Source: Plantactinospora soyae (GTDB taxonomy: Bacteria > Actinomycetota > Actinomycetes > Mycobacteriales > Micromonosporaceae). From it: DNA of 64,000 nt. Location: assembly GCF_014874095.1 (NCBI RefSeq), contig NZ_JADBEB010000001.1:4774001-4838000 (forward strand), given 5' to 3'. Both the position numbers and the translations under genes were made by a program. Numbering within the stretch: the first letter of the stretch is position 1; each line of letters opens with the position of its first letter. This document shows positions 8,929 to 20,411 of this stretch, one piece after another. The notes under the pieces were generated by a model. The model was not told the origin of the DNA, made no database searches, and saw only the letters and a program-made list of their open reading frames with translations.

Positions 8929-10986
8929 TTGACTGCACAGCCTGAAATCTTGTACGGAGCCGACGACCTGACCCACCTCGAGGGTCTGGACGCGGTCCGG
9001 AAGCGGCCCGGTATGTACATCGGGTCGACCGACAGCCGTGGTGTGGGTCACCTCTTCAACGAGATCGTGGACAACTCCACCGACGAGGGCGTCGCCGGTC
9101 ACGCGACCCGGATCGAGGTCACCCTGCACGCCGACGGCTCGGTGCAGGTCGACGACGACGGCCGGGGCATTCCGACGGACGTGCACGCCAAGTCCGGGCT
9201 CTCCGGCGTCGAACTGGTCCTCACCCGGCTGCACGCGGGCGGCAAGTTCGGCGGCTCCGGCTACAAGACCTCCGGCGGCCTGCACGGCGTGGGCGCCTCG
9301 GCGGTCAACGCCCTGTCCCGGCGGTTCGACGTGACGGTCCGGCGCGGCGGGCAGATCCACCAGATGTCGTTCCAGCACGGTGTCCCGGGGGTCTTCGACT
9401 CGCCGGGGCAGGGGGCGACCTTCACCGCGCACCCGGGTCTGCGCCTGCTCGGCAAGCTGAAGCGCGGCGAGTCCACCGGCACCTCCATCCGCTACTGGTA
9501 CGACACCCGCTACTTCGAGACCGGTGCCGTGCTCGACGTCGACGCCGTCCGGGCGAAACTGCGGCACACCGCGTTCCTGGTGCCCGGCGTGACGTACGTG
9601 CTGCGGGACGCCACCGGCGGTGCGATCAGCGCGGAGACGTTCCAGTTCCCGGACGGCCTCACCGACATGGTGGACTTCCTGGCCCCGGCCGCCGACAAGC
9701 CGGTCTCCGGCACGCTCATGATCACCGGCACGGGCAGCTACCGGGAGAACGCCGCCGACGCCAACGGGGTGATGCAGAGCAACGTCGAGCGTCGGGCCGA
9801 GGTCGAGATCGCCTTCCGCTGGGGGACCGGCTACGACCGGACCGTCGAGTGCTTCACCAACACGATCCGGAACGTGCACGGCGGTACCCACCGCAAGGGC
9901 TTCGAGCGCGGCGCCGTACGGGCCCTGGTCGACGCGATCCGGAACGCTCGCGGCCTGCTCAAGCCGAAGGAGGATCCGCCGGTCCTCGACGACATCCTGG
10001 AGGGCATCACCGCGGTCGTGCACGTGCGGATCCCCGAACCGCAGTTCACCTCCCAGACCAAGGACGAACTCTCCACCGCGCCGGTGACCAAGGTCGTCCA
10101 GGCGGTCGTCGAGCAGCAGATCCGGGCCTGGCTGGAGGATCGGAAGACCAAGGCCGAGGCCCGTACGGTGCTGCAGAAGATCGTCGACGCGGCCCGGGTC
10201 CGGCTCACCCAGAAGCAGCAGAAGGACGCCGCCCGGCGCAAGACCGCGCTGGAGGGCGCGTCGATGCCGCCGAAGCTGGTGGACTGCCGCTCCACCGGGG
10301 TCGAGCGCAGCGAGTTGTTCATCGTCGAGGGGGACAGCGCGCTGGGCACCGCCCGGATGGCCCGCTCCTCGGAGTACCAGGCGCTGCTGCCCATCCGGGG
10401 GAAGATCCTCAACGTCCAGAAGGCCAGCCTCCAGCAGGTGCTGGACAACGCGGAGTGCTCGGCGATCATCCAGGTGCTCGGCGCCGGCTCGGGACGTACC
10501 TTCGATCCCGCGTCGCTGCGGTACGGCCGCATCCTGATCATGGCGGACGCGGACGTCGACGGCTCGCACATCCGTACCCTGCTGATCACGCTGTTCGCGA
10601 AGTACATGCGGCCGGTGATCGAGGCCGGCCGGCTGTACGCGGCGGTGCCCCCGCTGCACAAGATCAGCACCAAGGGTCGGAGTCCGGAGACCTTCTACAC
10701 CTACACCCAGGCGGAGATGGTCGGCAGGGTGAGCCGACTGGAGAAGGCCGGCAAGCAGGTCGTCACCCCGATTCCCCGGTTCAAGGGTCTCGGTGAGATG
10801 GACGCCGACGAACTCTGGGACACCACGATGAATCCGGCCACCCGGTCGGTCCGGCGGATCACCATGGACGACGCCGAGGCGGCCGAGGAGGTCCTCGAAC
10901 TGCTGATGGGCGAGAAGGTCGAGCCCCGGAAGAACTGGCTCATCGAATCGGCGAACCGGGTCGACCAGGACGCGATCGACGCCTGA
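8929..10986 (+). CDS. parE: Type II DNA topoisomerase subunit B (ParE/GyrB-like)
   Basis: A 685-residue ATPase subunit. It contains the GHKL nucleotide-binding motifs [11 protein letters not shown] (about 44-54), DDDGRGIP (about 75-82) and [15 protein letters not shown] (about 118-132), then the transducer domain. The TOPRIM metal-binding motifs follow: EGDSALG (about 467) and DADVDGSHI (about 540), with the C-terminal [14 protein letters not shown]. Together with the downstream A subunit it would pass DNA duplexes through a double-strand break. A TTG start with GGGAG about nine bases upstream is used. GyrB and ParE cannot be separated reliably by eye. The absence of recF/gyrA context and the nature of the partner favour the second (ParE-like) copy found in actinomycetes. 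Confidence 0.85.
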   Translation: MTAQPEILYGADDLTHLEGLDAVRKRPGMYIGSTDSRGVGHLFNEIVDNSTDEGVAGHATRIEVTLHADGSVQVDDDGRGIPTDVHAKSGLSGVELVLTRLHAGGKFGGSGYKTSGGLHGVGASAVNALSRRFDVTVRRGGQIHQMSFQHGVPGVFDSPGQGATFTAHPGLRLLGKLKRGESTGTSIRYWYDTRYFETGAVLDVDAVRAKLRHTAFLVPGVTYVLRDATGGAISAETFQFPDGLTDMVDFLAPAADKPVSGTLMITGTGSYRENAADANGVMQSNVERRAEVEIAFRWGTGYDRTVECFTNTIRNVHGGTHRKGFERGAVRALVDAIRNARGLLKPKEDPPVLDDILEGITAVVHVRIPEPQFTSQTKDELSTAPVTKVVQAVVEQQIRAWLEDRKTKAEARTVLQKIVDAARVRLTQKQQKDAARRKTALEGASMPPKLVDCRSTGVERSELFIVEGDSALGTARMARSSEYQALLPIRGKILNVQKASLQQVLDNAECSAIIQVLGAGSGRTFDPASLRYGRILIMADADVDGSHIRTLLITLFAKYMRPVIEAGRLYAAVPPLHKISTKGRSPETFYTYTQAEMVGRVSRLEKAGKQVVTPIPRFKGLGEMDADELWDTTMNPATRSVRRITMDDAEAAEEVLELLMGEKVEPRKNWLIESANRVDQDAIDA

Positions 10987-11084
10987 GCGTCGGCCCGGCA
11001 GGGCCGGTCGACCGGGGTCGACGAGTCGGAAGAGTGGGAGCGGCCGTGCAGGCTGGCCGAGGAGCGGGAAGAGAGCGCGAAGTC

Positions 11085-13610
11085 ATGGCACGCCGTACGG
11101 GCAAGGGACCGAAGGTCGACCTTTCCGCCTTCGACCAGGCGGGGGCGCGGATCCTCGACAACCCGCTGGCCACCGAGGTCGAGGACTCCTACCTCGAGTA
11201 CGCCTTCTCGGTGATCCACTCGCGTGCCCTGCCGGACGCGCGGGACGGCCTCAAGCCGGTGCACCGGCGCATCCTCTTCTCGATGAGCGAGCAGGGCTAC
11301 CGACCCGACCGGGCCCATGTGAAGTCTGCCCGAGTTGTCGGGGATGTGATGGGTAAGTACCATCCGCACGGCGATGGGGCGATTTACGACGCGATGGTGC
11401 GGCTGGCCCAGGACTTCTCGCTCAACGCCCCGCTCATCGACGGGCATGGGAACTTCGGATCCCCGGACGATGGACCGGCCGCGGCGCGTTACACCGAGGC
11501 ACGGATGTCCCGGGAGGCGATGCTGCTGGTCGGCGAGCTGGGCGAGGGTACGGTCGATTTCCGGCCGAACTACGACGGTTCGCTGAGCGAGCCGGCGGTG
11601 CTGCCGGCGGCGTTCCCGAATCTCCTGGTCAACGGCACTTCGGGGATCGCGGTCGGGATGGCCACGAACATGATCCCGCACAACCTCGGTGAGGTCGTCG
11701 CGGCGGCCCGCTGGCTGATCGAGCACCCGGACGCGTCCCTGGGCCGGCTGATGGAGTTCGTGCCCGGCCCGGACCTGCCGACCGGAGGGATGCTGCTCGG
11801 CCTGGACGAGGTGCGCAGGGCGTACGAGACCGGTCGGGGCGTGGTACGGATGCGGGCCCGGGTCGAGACCGGGCCGCTGGAGGGCAGCCGGGGCCGGCAG
11901 GCCATCACGGTGGTCGAGCTGCCGTACGGGGTGGGCGCCGAGAAGATCATCGAGGCGATCACCGACGAGGTACGCGGCAAGATGATCACCTCCGGTCCGC
12001 GCAAGGGGCAGCGGCAGCCGGCCCGGTTGCAGGGCATCGCCGACGTCAAGGACCTCACCGACCGGGAGAACGGCACCCGGCTGGTCATCGAGTGCAAGGT
12101 CGGGGTCAACCCGCAGGCGCTGCTGGCCGACCTCTACCGGCTCACCCCGCTGGAGCAGTCGTTCGGGGTCAACAACCTCGTCCTGCTCGACGGGCAGCCG
12201 CAGACCCTCGGGCTCAAGCGCCTGCTCGAAGTCTTCCTGGCCCACCGGTACGAGGTGGTGACCCGGCGCAGCACCTTCCGCCGGCAGAAGCGGCGGGACC
12301 GGCTGCACCTGGTCGACGGCCTGCTGATGGCGCTGCTCGACATCGACGAGGTCGTCCGGCTGATCCGTGGCAGCGAGAACGCGCAGGCGGCCAAGGACGG
12401 CCTGATGAGCCAGTTCGGGCTCTCCGAGATCCAGGCCACCTACATCCTGGACACCCCGCTGCGCCGGCTGACCAAGTTCGACCGGATCGAGCTGGAGGTC
12501 GAGCGGGAGCGGCTGCGGGACGAGATCGCGGCGCTCTCCCTGATCCTGGACGACGACGCCGTGCTCCGTCAGGTGGTCTCCGACGAGTTGGCGGCCGTCG
12601 TCGAGGACTTCGCGACGAAGCGGCGTACCACGTTGATCGACGGTGACCTCAAGGAGGTGCTGGCGGCCTCCGTACCGGCCGGTCCGCTGGAGGTCGCCGA
12701 CGACCCGTGCCAGGTGATCCTCTCCGCGACCGGGCTGGTCGCCCGGACCGCGGCCGAGTCCGAGGAGAGCTCCGAGGGGCGTCGCCGCAACGGCCGGACC
12801 AAGCACGATGCGGTACGCGCGGTCGTACACACCACCGCGCGCGGTCAGGTGCTGCTGGTGACCAGCGCCGGGCGGGCGTTCAAGACCGACGTACTGCCGT
12901 TGCCGGTGCTGCCGGAGCAGGCCGGGACGGTGTCGCTCAGTGGCGGCATGTCCACCTCGGAACTGGTGCCGCTGGAGCCGGGCGAGACGGTGGTCGGCCT
13001 GGCCCCGCTCGGCGACGGGGACGCCGGCTCGCCCGGCCTGGCGCTCGGTACCCGGCAGGGCGTGGTCAAGGTCTGTGCCCCCGACTGGCCGGTCCGGTCG
13101 GACGAGTTCGAGGTGATCGGGCTGCGCGAGGACGACGAGGTGGTCGGCGCCACCTGGCTCACCGACGGTACGGAGACGCTGGTCTTCGTCACCTCGGACG
13201 CCTCGTTGCTGCGGTTCCCGGCCAAGCTGGTCCGGCCGCAGGGCGCCAAGGGCGGCGGCATGGCCGGGATCAACCTCGGCGCCGACGCGGAGGTGGTGTT
13301 CTTCGGCGGGGTCCGTACCGACGACCCGGAGCAGGGCGAGCCGATGGTGGTCACCTCCAGCGGCAGCGGTGTGAAGGTGACCCCGTTCGCCCTCTACCCG
13401 GCCAAGGGCCGGGCGACCGGCGGGGTCCGGGCGCAGCGCTTCCTCAAGGGCGAGTCCCGGCTGGTCGTCGCCTGGGTCGGTCCGCGTCCGGTGGGCATCA
13501 GCAAGCGCGGGGAGCCGATGACGCTGCCCGAGCCGGACCCCCGCCGGGACGGTTCCGGCGCGGCGGTGTTCGGGCCGGACAAGGTCGGTCACCTGATCGA
13601 GCGGGGCTGA
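11085..13610 (+). CDS. parC: Type II DNA topoisomerase subunit A (ParC/GyrA-like)
   Basis: An 841-residue cleavage subunit. It has the winged-helix/tower core with the quinolone-region segment [14 protein letters not shown] (about 91-104), catalytic Tyr136 in AAARYTEAR, and a C-terminal beta-pinwheel from about residue 500. At the place where gyrases carry the QRRGG[KR]G wrapping box there is [10 protein letters not shown] (about 565-574), which argues against negative supercoiling activity and for a topoisomerase IV-like decatenase. Another blade keeps [17 protein letters not shown] at 11085 is chosen; GTG codons at 11034 and 11046 are alternatives. It lies 98 bases after subunit B and is probably co-transcribed. 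A strong terminator follows. Confidence 0.85.
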   Translation: MARRTGKGPKVDLSAFDQAGARILDNPLATEVEDSYLEYAFSVIHSRALPDARDGLKPVHRRILFSMSEQGYRPDRAHVKSARVVGDVMGKYHPHGDGAIYDAMVRLAQDFSLNAPLIDGHGNFGSPDDGPAAARYTEARMSREAMLLVGELGEGTVDFRPNYDGSLSEPAVLPAAFPNLLVNGTSGIAVGMATNMIPHNLGEVVAAARWLIEHPDASLGRLMEFVPGPDLPTGGMLLGLDEVRRAYETGRGVVRMRARVETGPLEGSRGRQAITVVELPYGVGAEKIIEAITDEVRGKMITSGPRKGQRQPARLQGIADVKDLTDRENGTRLVIECKVGVNPQALLADLYRLTPLEQSFGVNNLVLLDGQPQTLGLKRLLEVFLAHRYEVVTRRSTFRRQKRRDRLHLVDGLLMALLDIDEVVRLIRGSENAQAAKDGLMSQFGLSEIQATYILDTPLRRLTKFDRIELEVERERLRDEIAALSLILDDDAVLRQVVSDELAAVVEDFATKRRTTLIDGDLKEVLAASVPAGPLEVADDPCQVILSATGLVARTAAESEESSEGRRRNGRTKHDAVRAVVHTTARGQVLLVTSAGRAFKTDVLPLPVLPEQAGTVSLSGGMSTSELVPLEPGETVVGLAPLGDGDAGSPGLALGTRQGVVKVCAPDWPVRSDEFEVIGLREDDEVVGATWLTDGTETLVFVTSDASLLRFPAKLVRPQGAKGGGMAGINLGADAEVVFFGGVRTDDPEQGEPMVVTSSGSGVKVTPFALYPAKGRATGGVRAQRFLKGESRLVVAWVGPRPVGISKRGEPMTLPEPDPRRDGSGAAVFGPDKVGHLIERG

Positions 13611-13707
13611 CGCGTCCGGCGGTGTCGACAGTGGACCGAGGCATTCGTCCACAAGAATTGGCGTCAACCGGTCTTGAAACACGGACCATCGGGAACTGAC
13701 TGGGTCA

Positions 13708-13737
13708 GGGGCACCTCCGGTAGCACCGGAGGACCCC
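13708..13737 (+). terminator. Hairpin after the topoisomerase operon
   Basis: GGGG-CA-CCTCCGGT-AGC-ACCGGAGG-A-CCCC forms a stem with an 8-bp perfect inner arm and a 4-bp outer arm. It lies about 100 bases after the parC-like stop and 34 bases before the transporter start. Confidence 0.6.
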
Positions 13738-13771
13738 GTTCCGGCCCCAGTGGAAACCGATGGAGGTTGTC

Positions 13772-15387
13772 GTGGCCATCACCAGCGACACCGGCGGCAC
13801 CCCGGTCAAGACCGATGTGGAGAAGGCGTTACTCGGCGGCAGCACCTACCGCAGCCTCGGGGAGCAGCGCCTCTCCCCGGCCGAGGAGAGATTCGAACGG
13901 GGCCGCCGGACCATCGGCCTCTGGCTCGCCCCGCTGGTCTCGATCGTCTTCCTCGCCCTGCCCCTCGACATGGCGGGCAACCAGCAGACCCTGGCCGGCA
14001 TCCTGCTCGGCGTCATCGTGCTCTGGGTCACCGAACCGGTACCCATCCCGGTCGGCGGGCTGATCGGGGTCGCCGCCGTCGTCGTACTCGGGGTGGCGCC
14101 GGCGGCCGACGTGCTCGGACCGTTCGGGTCCTCGACGGTCTTCACCTTCATCGGCGCGTTCATTCTGGCCCAGGCGATGCTCAAGCACGGACTGGCCCGG
14201 CGGTTCGCGTTCCGGATGCTGTCGCTGCCCGGGGTCGGCAAGACCACCGGGCGGGTCGTCATCACCTTCGGCCTGATCACGGCCGCCCTCTCCGCCTTCG
14301 TCTCCAACACCGCGACGGTGGCGATGCTGCTGCCGACCGCGCTGGGCATCCTCGCGGTGATCGCGAAGCTGATGCAGGAACGGGGCATCGCCAAGGCAGA
14401 CTTCGACCCGACCCGGCTGCGGGTCGGCGTCGCGCTCATGCTGATGCTCGCCTACGGGGCCAGCGTCGGCGGGCTGCTCACCCCGGTCGGCACCCCGCCC
14501 AACCTGATCGGTCGGGACCTGATCGCCGAGGCGACCGGGGAGAAGATCTCCTTCGCCGAGTGGATGGTCGTCGCGTTCCCGATCTGCGCGCTGATGTTCG
14601 TCGCCCTCGCCGTGGTGCTGCTGCTGTTGAACAAGCCCGAGATCCGGCACATCGAAGGGGTCGCCGAGTACGTCGCCAGCGAGCGGGCCAAGCTCGGTCC
14701 GCTGTCCCGGGCGGAGCGCAACACGCTGATCGCCTTCACCGTGACGGTGCTGCTGTGGATCACTCCCGGTGTGGTGGCACTGGCCTGGGGCAGCGACTCC
14801 AGCCAGTACGACTGGATCAGCGGGCGGCTGAACGAGGGGATCGTGGCCGTCCTCGGTGCCTCGCTGCTGTTCCTGCTCCCCACCGACTGGGGCAGCCGGC
14901 AGTACACCCTGAACTGGAGCGACGCGGCCCGGATCGACTGGGGCACGATCCTGCTCTTCGGCACCGGCATCATCTTCGGCGCCCTGCTGGAGTCCAGCGG
15001 CCTGGCCAAGACGATCGGCGAGGGCAGCGCCGACCTGTTCGGGCTGAGCAGCGTCGTCGCGATCACCGCGTTCGCCGTACTGCTGGCGATCATCATCTCC
15101 GAGACGACGAGCAACACGGCCTCGGCCGCGGTGGTCGTACCGATCATCATCCCGGTGGCCATCGCCGCCGGGGTCAACCCGTTCGTGCCCGCGCTGGCGG
15201 CGACCTTCGCGGCCTCGTTCGGCTTCATGCTGCCGGTTTCCACCCCACAGAACGCGATCGTCTACGGCTCCGGCGTCGTACCGATCACCAAGATGATCCG
15301 CTCCGGCTTCTCCTTCGACATCCTGGGCGCGATCCTGATCCTGCTGCTCCTGCCGCTGATGGTCGCGCTCGTCGGGCTGGGCAGCTG

Positions 15388-15388
<1 letters not shown>
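13772..15388 (+). CDS. DASS-family dicarboxylate transporter (SLC13-like)
   Basis: A 538-residue secondary transporter with about twelve membrane segments. Features of the divalent anion:Na+ symporter family are visible: WVTEPVPIPVGGLIG early, the first SNT motif in SAFVSNTATVAMLLPTALG, the TPVGTPPNLIG loop, and the repeat-related second half with SETTSNTASAAVVVPIIIP and LPVSTPQNAIVYGSG. It should import C4-dicarboxylates or tartrate-like acids. GTG at 13772 is chosen over ATG 13760 because GGAGG is correctly spaced only for the GTG. Its stop overlaps the start of the tartrate dehydrogenase-like gene, which hints at the substrate. Confidence 0.85.
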
Positions 15389-16460
<1,072 letters not shown>

Positions 16461-16464
<4 letters not shown>

Positions 16465-16514
16465 GGAAGGGCCCCTTCCTATCGCTTTCGGTAGAAGAAG
16501 GGCCCCTTCCTAAC
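16461..16514. repeat. 54-bp GGGCCCC repeat, copy A
   Basis: Two near-inverted arms (GTAAGGAAGGGCCCC... and ...GGGCCCCTTCCTAAC) flank a central ATCGCTTTCGGTAGAAG. A second copy at 59050-59103 matches at 47 of 54 positions by my count. This copy sits between convergent genes and contributes both stop codons: TAA for the dehydrogenase and TAG for the leftward deacylase. It could act as a bidirectional terminator or be a dispersed small palindromic element. Confidence 0.85.
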
Positions 16515-16971
16515 CGGGGTCGGTGACGTCGGCGATGGTGGTGGCGAGGGTGGCCAGCGCCTCGTCGGCGTCGAGCGCGACGGCGGCGCCGTGCTCGCCG
16601 GTACCGAGTGTGATGGTCCGGCCCCGGATCCGTTCGTCGGCGACGACCGGCCACGCCGTGTGGGCGCCGAACGGGGTGATGGTGCCCCGCTCGTAGCCGG
16701 TCGCCTCCCTGGCCTCGTCGGCGGCGGGCAGCGACAGCCGGTTGACGCCGAGCAGCGTACGCAGTTTCGGCCAGGAGATGACCCGGTCACCAGGTACCAG
16801 CACGAAGACGAAGTCGTGCTCGGCCCGGCGTACCACGATAGTCTTCACGACGTCCGGGACCGCGACCCCGATCGCCTCGGCGGCCTCGGCCACGCTGCGT
16901 ACCGGCCCGTGCCGGATCACCCGGTGTGCGATCCCGGCCGAGGTGAGGGCGTCGAGGGCGGCACCGGACAT
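16510..16971 (-). CDS. YbaK/EbsC-family aminoacyl-tRNA deacylase-like protein
   Basis: A 153-residue single-domain protein of the YbaK/ProX editing family, which hydrolyses mischarged aminoacyl-tRNAs such as Cys-tRNA(Pro). Family marks are SVAEAAEAIGVAVPDVVKTIVV, with the conserved lysine of the KTxxV segment, the FVFVLVPGDRVISWPKLR strand pair, and the C-terminal GYERGTITPFG loop with the GxxxPxG pattern. The precise tRNA is not determinable. The start is ATG at 16971. The 3' end runs into repeat copy A. The gene is convergent with the tartrate dehydrogenase. Confidence 0.85.
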   Translation of the reverse strand: MSGAALDALTSAGIAHRVIRHGPVRSVAEAAEAIGVAVPDVVKTIVVRRAEHDFVFVLVPGDRVISWPKLRTLLGVNRLSLPAADEAREATGYERGTITPFGAHTAWPVVADERIRGRTITLGTGEHGAAVALDADEALATLATTIADVTDPG

Positions 16972-16988
16972 GACTGCACCGTACCGCG

Positions 16989-17049
16989 CCGATCCGGCGG
17001 CTCCGGTCCGATCCGGCGCGGTGGTGTACCGATCCGGCGCGGTGACGTA
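16989..17049. repeat. Tandem ~21-bp repeat, about three copies
   Basis: CCGATCCGGCGCGGTG occurs at 17008 and 17029 with a 21-bp period, and a shorter related unit starts at 16989. It lies immediately upstream of the deacylase start, between it and the rightward oxidoreductase. It may be replication slippage or spaced binding sites. Confidence 0.6.
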
Positions 17050-17222
17050 CCGCGACTCCGGCCGGGACGCCCGACGTCGGGAACCATCCACCGGCGGCCC
17101 GCCCGGCCGGCATGACCGACACATCGATCCTGGACGTCTTGGGTACGACCGAAGACGGCCGCCGGATTCCGGACCGGTTGCGGCGGCGCGGGCGCCGGCT
17201 CCGGGCCACGGTCCGCCGGTCC

Positions 17223-17290
17223 GGCCGGTACGTCGCCCCCCCGGGTACGCCCCGGCCGGTACGTCGACCCCGGGTACGCCTCGGCCGGCA
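17223..17290. repeat. Tandem ~30-bp repeat in oxidoreductase upstream region
   Basis: Two units beginning GGCCGGTACGTCG and ending CCGGGTACGCC (17223-17253 and 17254-17282) are followed by a partial third GGCCGG. They lie 40-110 bases before the oxidoreductase start, within a 359-base gap otherwise lacking convincing features. Confidence 0.6.
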
Positions 17291-17330
17291 TCCGGAAGCG
17301 CGGAATCAACAGGTAGGGAAGGAATCGACG

Positions 17331-18401
17331 ATGTCCACCGACGCCACCACCCAGTCCCGAACCCCGGTGCACCCGACCGACGCGCAGGAGGGCCGACCCA
17401 GCGGGCGGGAGATCCGGCTCGTCGCCCGTCCGACCGGTGAACCCGGTCCGGAGAACTTCGAACTGGTCCGCAGTACGGTGCCGGCGTTACAGCACAACCA
17501 GATCCTGGTCCGGAACACCTGGATGTCGGTCGACCCGTACATGCGGGGGCGGATGGACGACCGGAAGTCGTACATCGCGCCGTTCCGGCTCGGGGCCACT
17601 CTGGACGGCGGGGCGATCGGCGAGGTCGTCTCGTCCCAGGTGGACACGATTCCGGTCGGAGCCACCGTCTCGCACTTCCTCGGCTGGCGTGAGTACGCCG
17701 TACTGGACGGCGCGAACGCGACAGTCGTCGACACGACGATCGCACCCGCCGAGGCGTACCTGGGGGTGCTCGGCACGCCGGGGCTGACCGCGTACGTCGC
17801 GCTCACCGACACCGCCCCGGTACGCCCCGGCGACGTCGTCTTCGTCTCGGCCGCCGCGGGTGCGGTCGGCAGCGTCGCCGGGCAACTCGCCCGCAAGTTG
17901 GGCGCCGGCACGGTGATCGGTTCGGCCGGTGGCCCGGAGAAGGCGAGGCGCCTGGTCGACGACTTCGGGTTCGACGTCGCGATCGACTACCGGGCCGGTT
18001 CGGTGGCGAGGCAGTTGGCGGCGGCCGTACCCGGTGGAATCGACGTCTACCTGGACAACGTCGGGGGTGATCAGTTGGCGGCCGCCATCGGCGCCCTGCA
18101 CGTCGGCGGTCGGGTCGCGCTGGTCGGCGCGATCAGCAGCTACAACGCCACCGCACCGGTGCCCGGTCCGGCCAACCTCGCGCTGACCGTGACCAAGCGG
18201 CTCTCCCTGCGCGGCATGATCGTGACCGACCACCTCCAGCGGCTCCCCGAGTACGTCGCGCTGGCCGCCGGTTGGCTGGCCGACGGCACGCTCCGTACCG
18301 AGTCGACCGTGCTGGAGGGCATCGAGCAGGCGCCCGCCGCCTTCCTCGGCATGCTTCGCGGCGCCAACACCGGCAAGATGCTGGTCCGGCTCGGCGACTG
18401 A
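17331..18401 (+). CDS. NADP-dependent MDR oxidoreductase (zinc-independent, CurA-like)
   Basis: A 356-residue medium-chain reductase of the leukotriene B4 12-hydroxydehydrogenase/CurA group. Evidence is the NTWMSVDPYMRGRMDDRKSY segment, VLGTPGLTAYVAL, the nucleotide-binding FVSAAAGAVGSVAGQLARKLGAGTVIGSAGG, and YLDNVGGDQLAAAI followed by GRVALVGAISSYN. No structural or catalytic zinc cysteines are present. It probably reduces alpha,beta-unsaturated carbonyls with NADPH. ATG at 17331 has GGAAGGA upstream. A longer GTG/ATG frame from 17112 is unlikely because it runs through tandem repeats. It is monocistronic. Confidence 0.85.
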   Translation: MSTDATTQSRTPVHPTDAQEGRPSGREIRLVARPTGEPGPENFELVRSTVPALQHNQILVRNTWMSVDPYMRGRMDDRKSYIAPFRLGATLDGGAIGEVVSSQVDTIPVGATVSHFLGWREYAVLDGANATVVDTTIAPAEAYLGVLGTPGLTAYVALTDTAPVRPGDVVFVSAAAGAVGSVAGQLARKLGAGTVIGSAGGPEKARRLVDDFGFDVAIDYRAGSVARQLAAAVPGGIDVYLDNVGGDQLAAAIGALHVGGRVALVGAISSYNATAPVPGPANLALTVTKRLSLRGMIVTDHLQRLPEYVALAAGWLADGTLRTESTVLEGIEQAPAAFLGMLRGANTGKMLVRLGD

Positions 18402-18674
18402 CCGGCGTACCCGGGGCGGGCCGTCGTCGGGCCGGAAGACGGTTCAACGGCGACGGCCGCCGCCGGGTCGGCTGCGGCGCGCGCGGGAGGCCGAGACACT
18501 CGACGGGTACGAAATAAATTGGCAACTTTCTCTGCGCGGTTGTCGAAACACACCGCTTACAGACTCGGCGTCCCACGGATCTTCAGACCGGGGCGGCGTG
18601 AGCGAGCGCAGCGGGCGGATCAGGAAGCTCGATCTCCGAGGTCATGCCGACGGCGAACGTATCGAGGGGGCGGC

Positions 18675-20279
18675 GTGAACCATCACGAGCAGTCCGCGGT
18701 CAGTCGGCGGGGTTTCCTGCGCGCGGTCGGGGTCAGCGGCGGGGCGGGGGCGATGCTGGCCACGATGGGGGCCCTGGGGCTGGCCCCGAGCGCCGCAACC
18801 TCGGCGGTACCGGCCTTCCGCGCGCCGACCCGGTCCGACTTCAACCTGACCGGCCGATCAGGAGCCCGGGTCGTGGTCCTCGGCGGGGGCGTGGCCGGCC
18901 TCGCGGTCGCGTACGAGCTGGGCAAGGCGGGGTACGACTGCACCGTGCTGGAGGCGCGGAGCCGGGCCGGCGGCCGGAACCTCACCATCCGGGGCGGCTC
19001 GGTGGAGACCGACCTCGACGGGCACACCCAACGGGCCAACTTCTCCGACGGGGTCTACTTCAACGCCGGACCGGGCCGGATAGCGCAGTGGATGGTCACC
19101 ATGGACTACTGCCGCGAACTGGGCGTACCGGTGGAGGTCTTCACGAACGCCAACGCGGACGCGTGGATCTACAACGAGTCGGCCGGCATGACCGCGCCGG
19201 TACGCTACCGCACCGCCAAGGCCGACGTGTACGGCTACGTCTCCGAGCTGCTGGCCAAGGCGACCGACCAGGGTGCGCTGGACGACCGGCTCAGCGCCGA
19301 GGACAAGCAGCGCCTGCTGTCGTTCCTACAGAGTTACGGCGCGATCGGTGGACGTACCGGCGGGTGGGCGTACACCGGCACCAGTCGGCGTGGCTACCTC
19401 GAATATCCGGGTGCGGGTAACGACGAGGGCGTCCCGTTGGGTGCCCCGCCGGCGCTGGCCGACGTCTTCGCCAGCAACGTCGGCCGGTACTTCGCCTTCG
19501 AGACCGGGTACGACCAGGCGATGCTGATGTTCCAGCCGGTCGGTGGGATGGACCAGATCCCGAAGGCGCTGGCCAAAGCCGTCGGTCTGCAAAGGATCCA
19601 GCTCGGTGCCGAGGTGACCGGGGTGACCGACCGGGGCGGCCGGGTCGAGGTGACGTACCGGCAGGGGGGCCGGGACCGGATTGTCCGGGCCGACTTCTGC
19701 GTGGCGACGATGCCGCCGCACCTGATGGCCCGGGTGCCGCACAACCTGGGTACCGGGGTGACCGCCGCGCTCGCCGGCTTCCCGGCCACCGCCTCCGGCA
19801 AGATCGGTCTGGAGTACCGCAGTCGCTGGTGGGAGTTGGACCAGCGCATCTACGGAGGAATCACCGAGACCGACCTCGACCTCTCGCACATCTGGTACCC
19901 GTCGTCCGGCTTCCACGGTCGGCGCGGGCTGATCGTCGGCTACTACAACACCGGGTCGAACGCGCGGACGTACAGTGCCCTCACTCCGCTCCAGCGGGCG
20001 GAGCGGGCGGTCGCCCAGGGAGTGAAGATCCACGGCGACAAGTACCGCACCGAGCTGGCGACCTCGTACTCGCACGCCTGGGACCGGACCCGCTACCTGG
20101 AGGGGGCCTGGACCTCGCCGCCGCACGGCACCGCCGGCTACAACCTGCTGCTTCAGCCGGCCGGCCGGGTCTATTTCGCCGGGGACTGGCTCAGCCACGA
20201 GACGGCCTGGCAGCACGGCTCGTTCGTCTCCGCCCGGACGGTGGTCACCGCGCTGCACCAGCGGGTGATGGCGGACTGA
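18675..20279 (+). CDS. Tat-exported flavin monoamine oxidase family protein
   Basis: A 534-residue FAD-dependent amine oxidase. The N-terminus is a twin-arginine signal (SRRGFLRAVGVSGG, about 9-22, hydrophobic stretch to about 45), so the folded holoenzyme should be exported. The FAD dinucleotide motif is VVVLGGGVAGLAVAYELGKAG (about 65-85) with VLEARSRAGGR next. The C-terminal FAD contact GRVYFAGDWLSHETAWQHGS is the usual family ending. It likely oxidises an amine or L-amino acid, releasing aldehyde or keto acid, ammonia and H2O2. GTG at 18675 has GAGGGGG four bases upstream. It converges on the ThDP decarboxylase, and the pair might share a pathway. Confidence 0.85.
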   Translation: MNHHEQSAVSRRGFLRAVGVSGGAGAMLATMGALGLAPSAATSAVPAFRAPTRSDFNLTGRSGARVVVLGGGVAGLAVAYELGKAGYDCTVLEARSRAGGRNLTIRGGSVETDLDGHTQRANFSDGVYFNAGPGRIAQWMVTMDYCRELGVPVEVFTNANADAWIYNESAGMTAPVRYRTAKADVYGYVSELLAKATDQGALDDRLSAEDKQRLLSFLQSYGAIGGRTGGWAYTGTSRRGYLEYPGAGNDEGVPLGAPPALADVFASNVGRYFAFETGYDQAMLMFQPVGGMDQIPKALAKAVGLQRIQLGAEVTGVTDRGGRVEVTYRQGGRDRIVRADFCVATMPPHLMARVPHNLGTGVTAALAGFPATASGKIGLEYRSRWWELDQRIYGGITETDLDLSHIWYPSSGFHGRRGLIVGYYNTGSNARTYSALTPLQRAERAVAQGVKIHGDKYRTELATSYSHAWDRTRYLEGAWTSPPHGTAGYNLLLQPAGRVYFAGDWLSHETAWQHGSFVSARTVVTALHQRVMAD

Positions 20280-20285
20280 ACGCGA

Positions 20286-20301
20286 CGGTCGCCGGCGACC
20301 G
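20286..20301. terminator. Perfect 16-bp palindrome between convergent genes
   Basis: CGGTCGCCGGCGACCG begins seven bases after the amine oxidase stop, in the 132-base gap between two convergent genes. It is a plausible bidirectional terminator, though it has no loop and could also be a protein site. Confidence 0.4.
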
Positions 20302-20411
20302 GAAGCGCACGGCACTCCTTCGGAACAGCCGCGGACCGCGTTCAGCGCGGCAGCGGGCCGCCCATGGAGACAGCAGTTGCGGGCCGCCCGCCGAACGGCC
20401 GCGAGCCGGGT

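Noticed and set aside
8686-10659. Long leftward extension of the nucleotidyltransferase frame across parE
   Set aside because: Only the C-terminal 318 residues have domain content; the rest is antisense to the topoisomerase B subunit.
10701-13682. 993-codon leftward open frame opposite the topoisomerase A gene
   Set aside because: It mirrors a strongly conserved gene, its translation is low-complexity Arg/Gly/His/Pro without domains, and it arises from third-position G+C bias.
18598-18628. REP-like sequence containing GTGAGCGAGCGCAGCGGGC
   Set aside because: Resembles a motif I recall as frequent in actinobacterial intergenic DNA, but there is only one copy here, so a repeat cannot be supported from this window.
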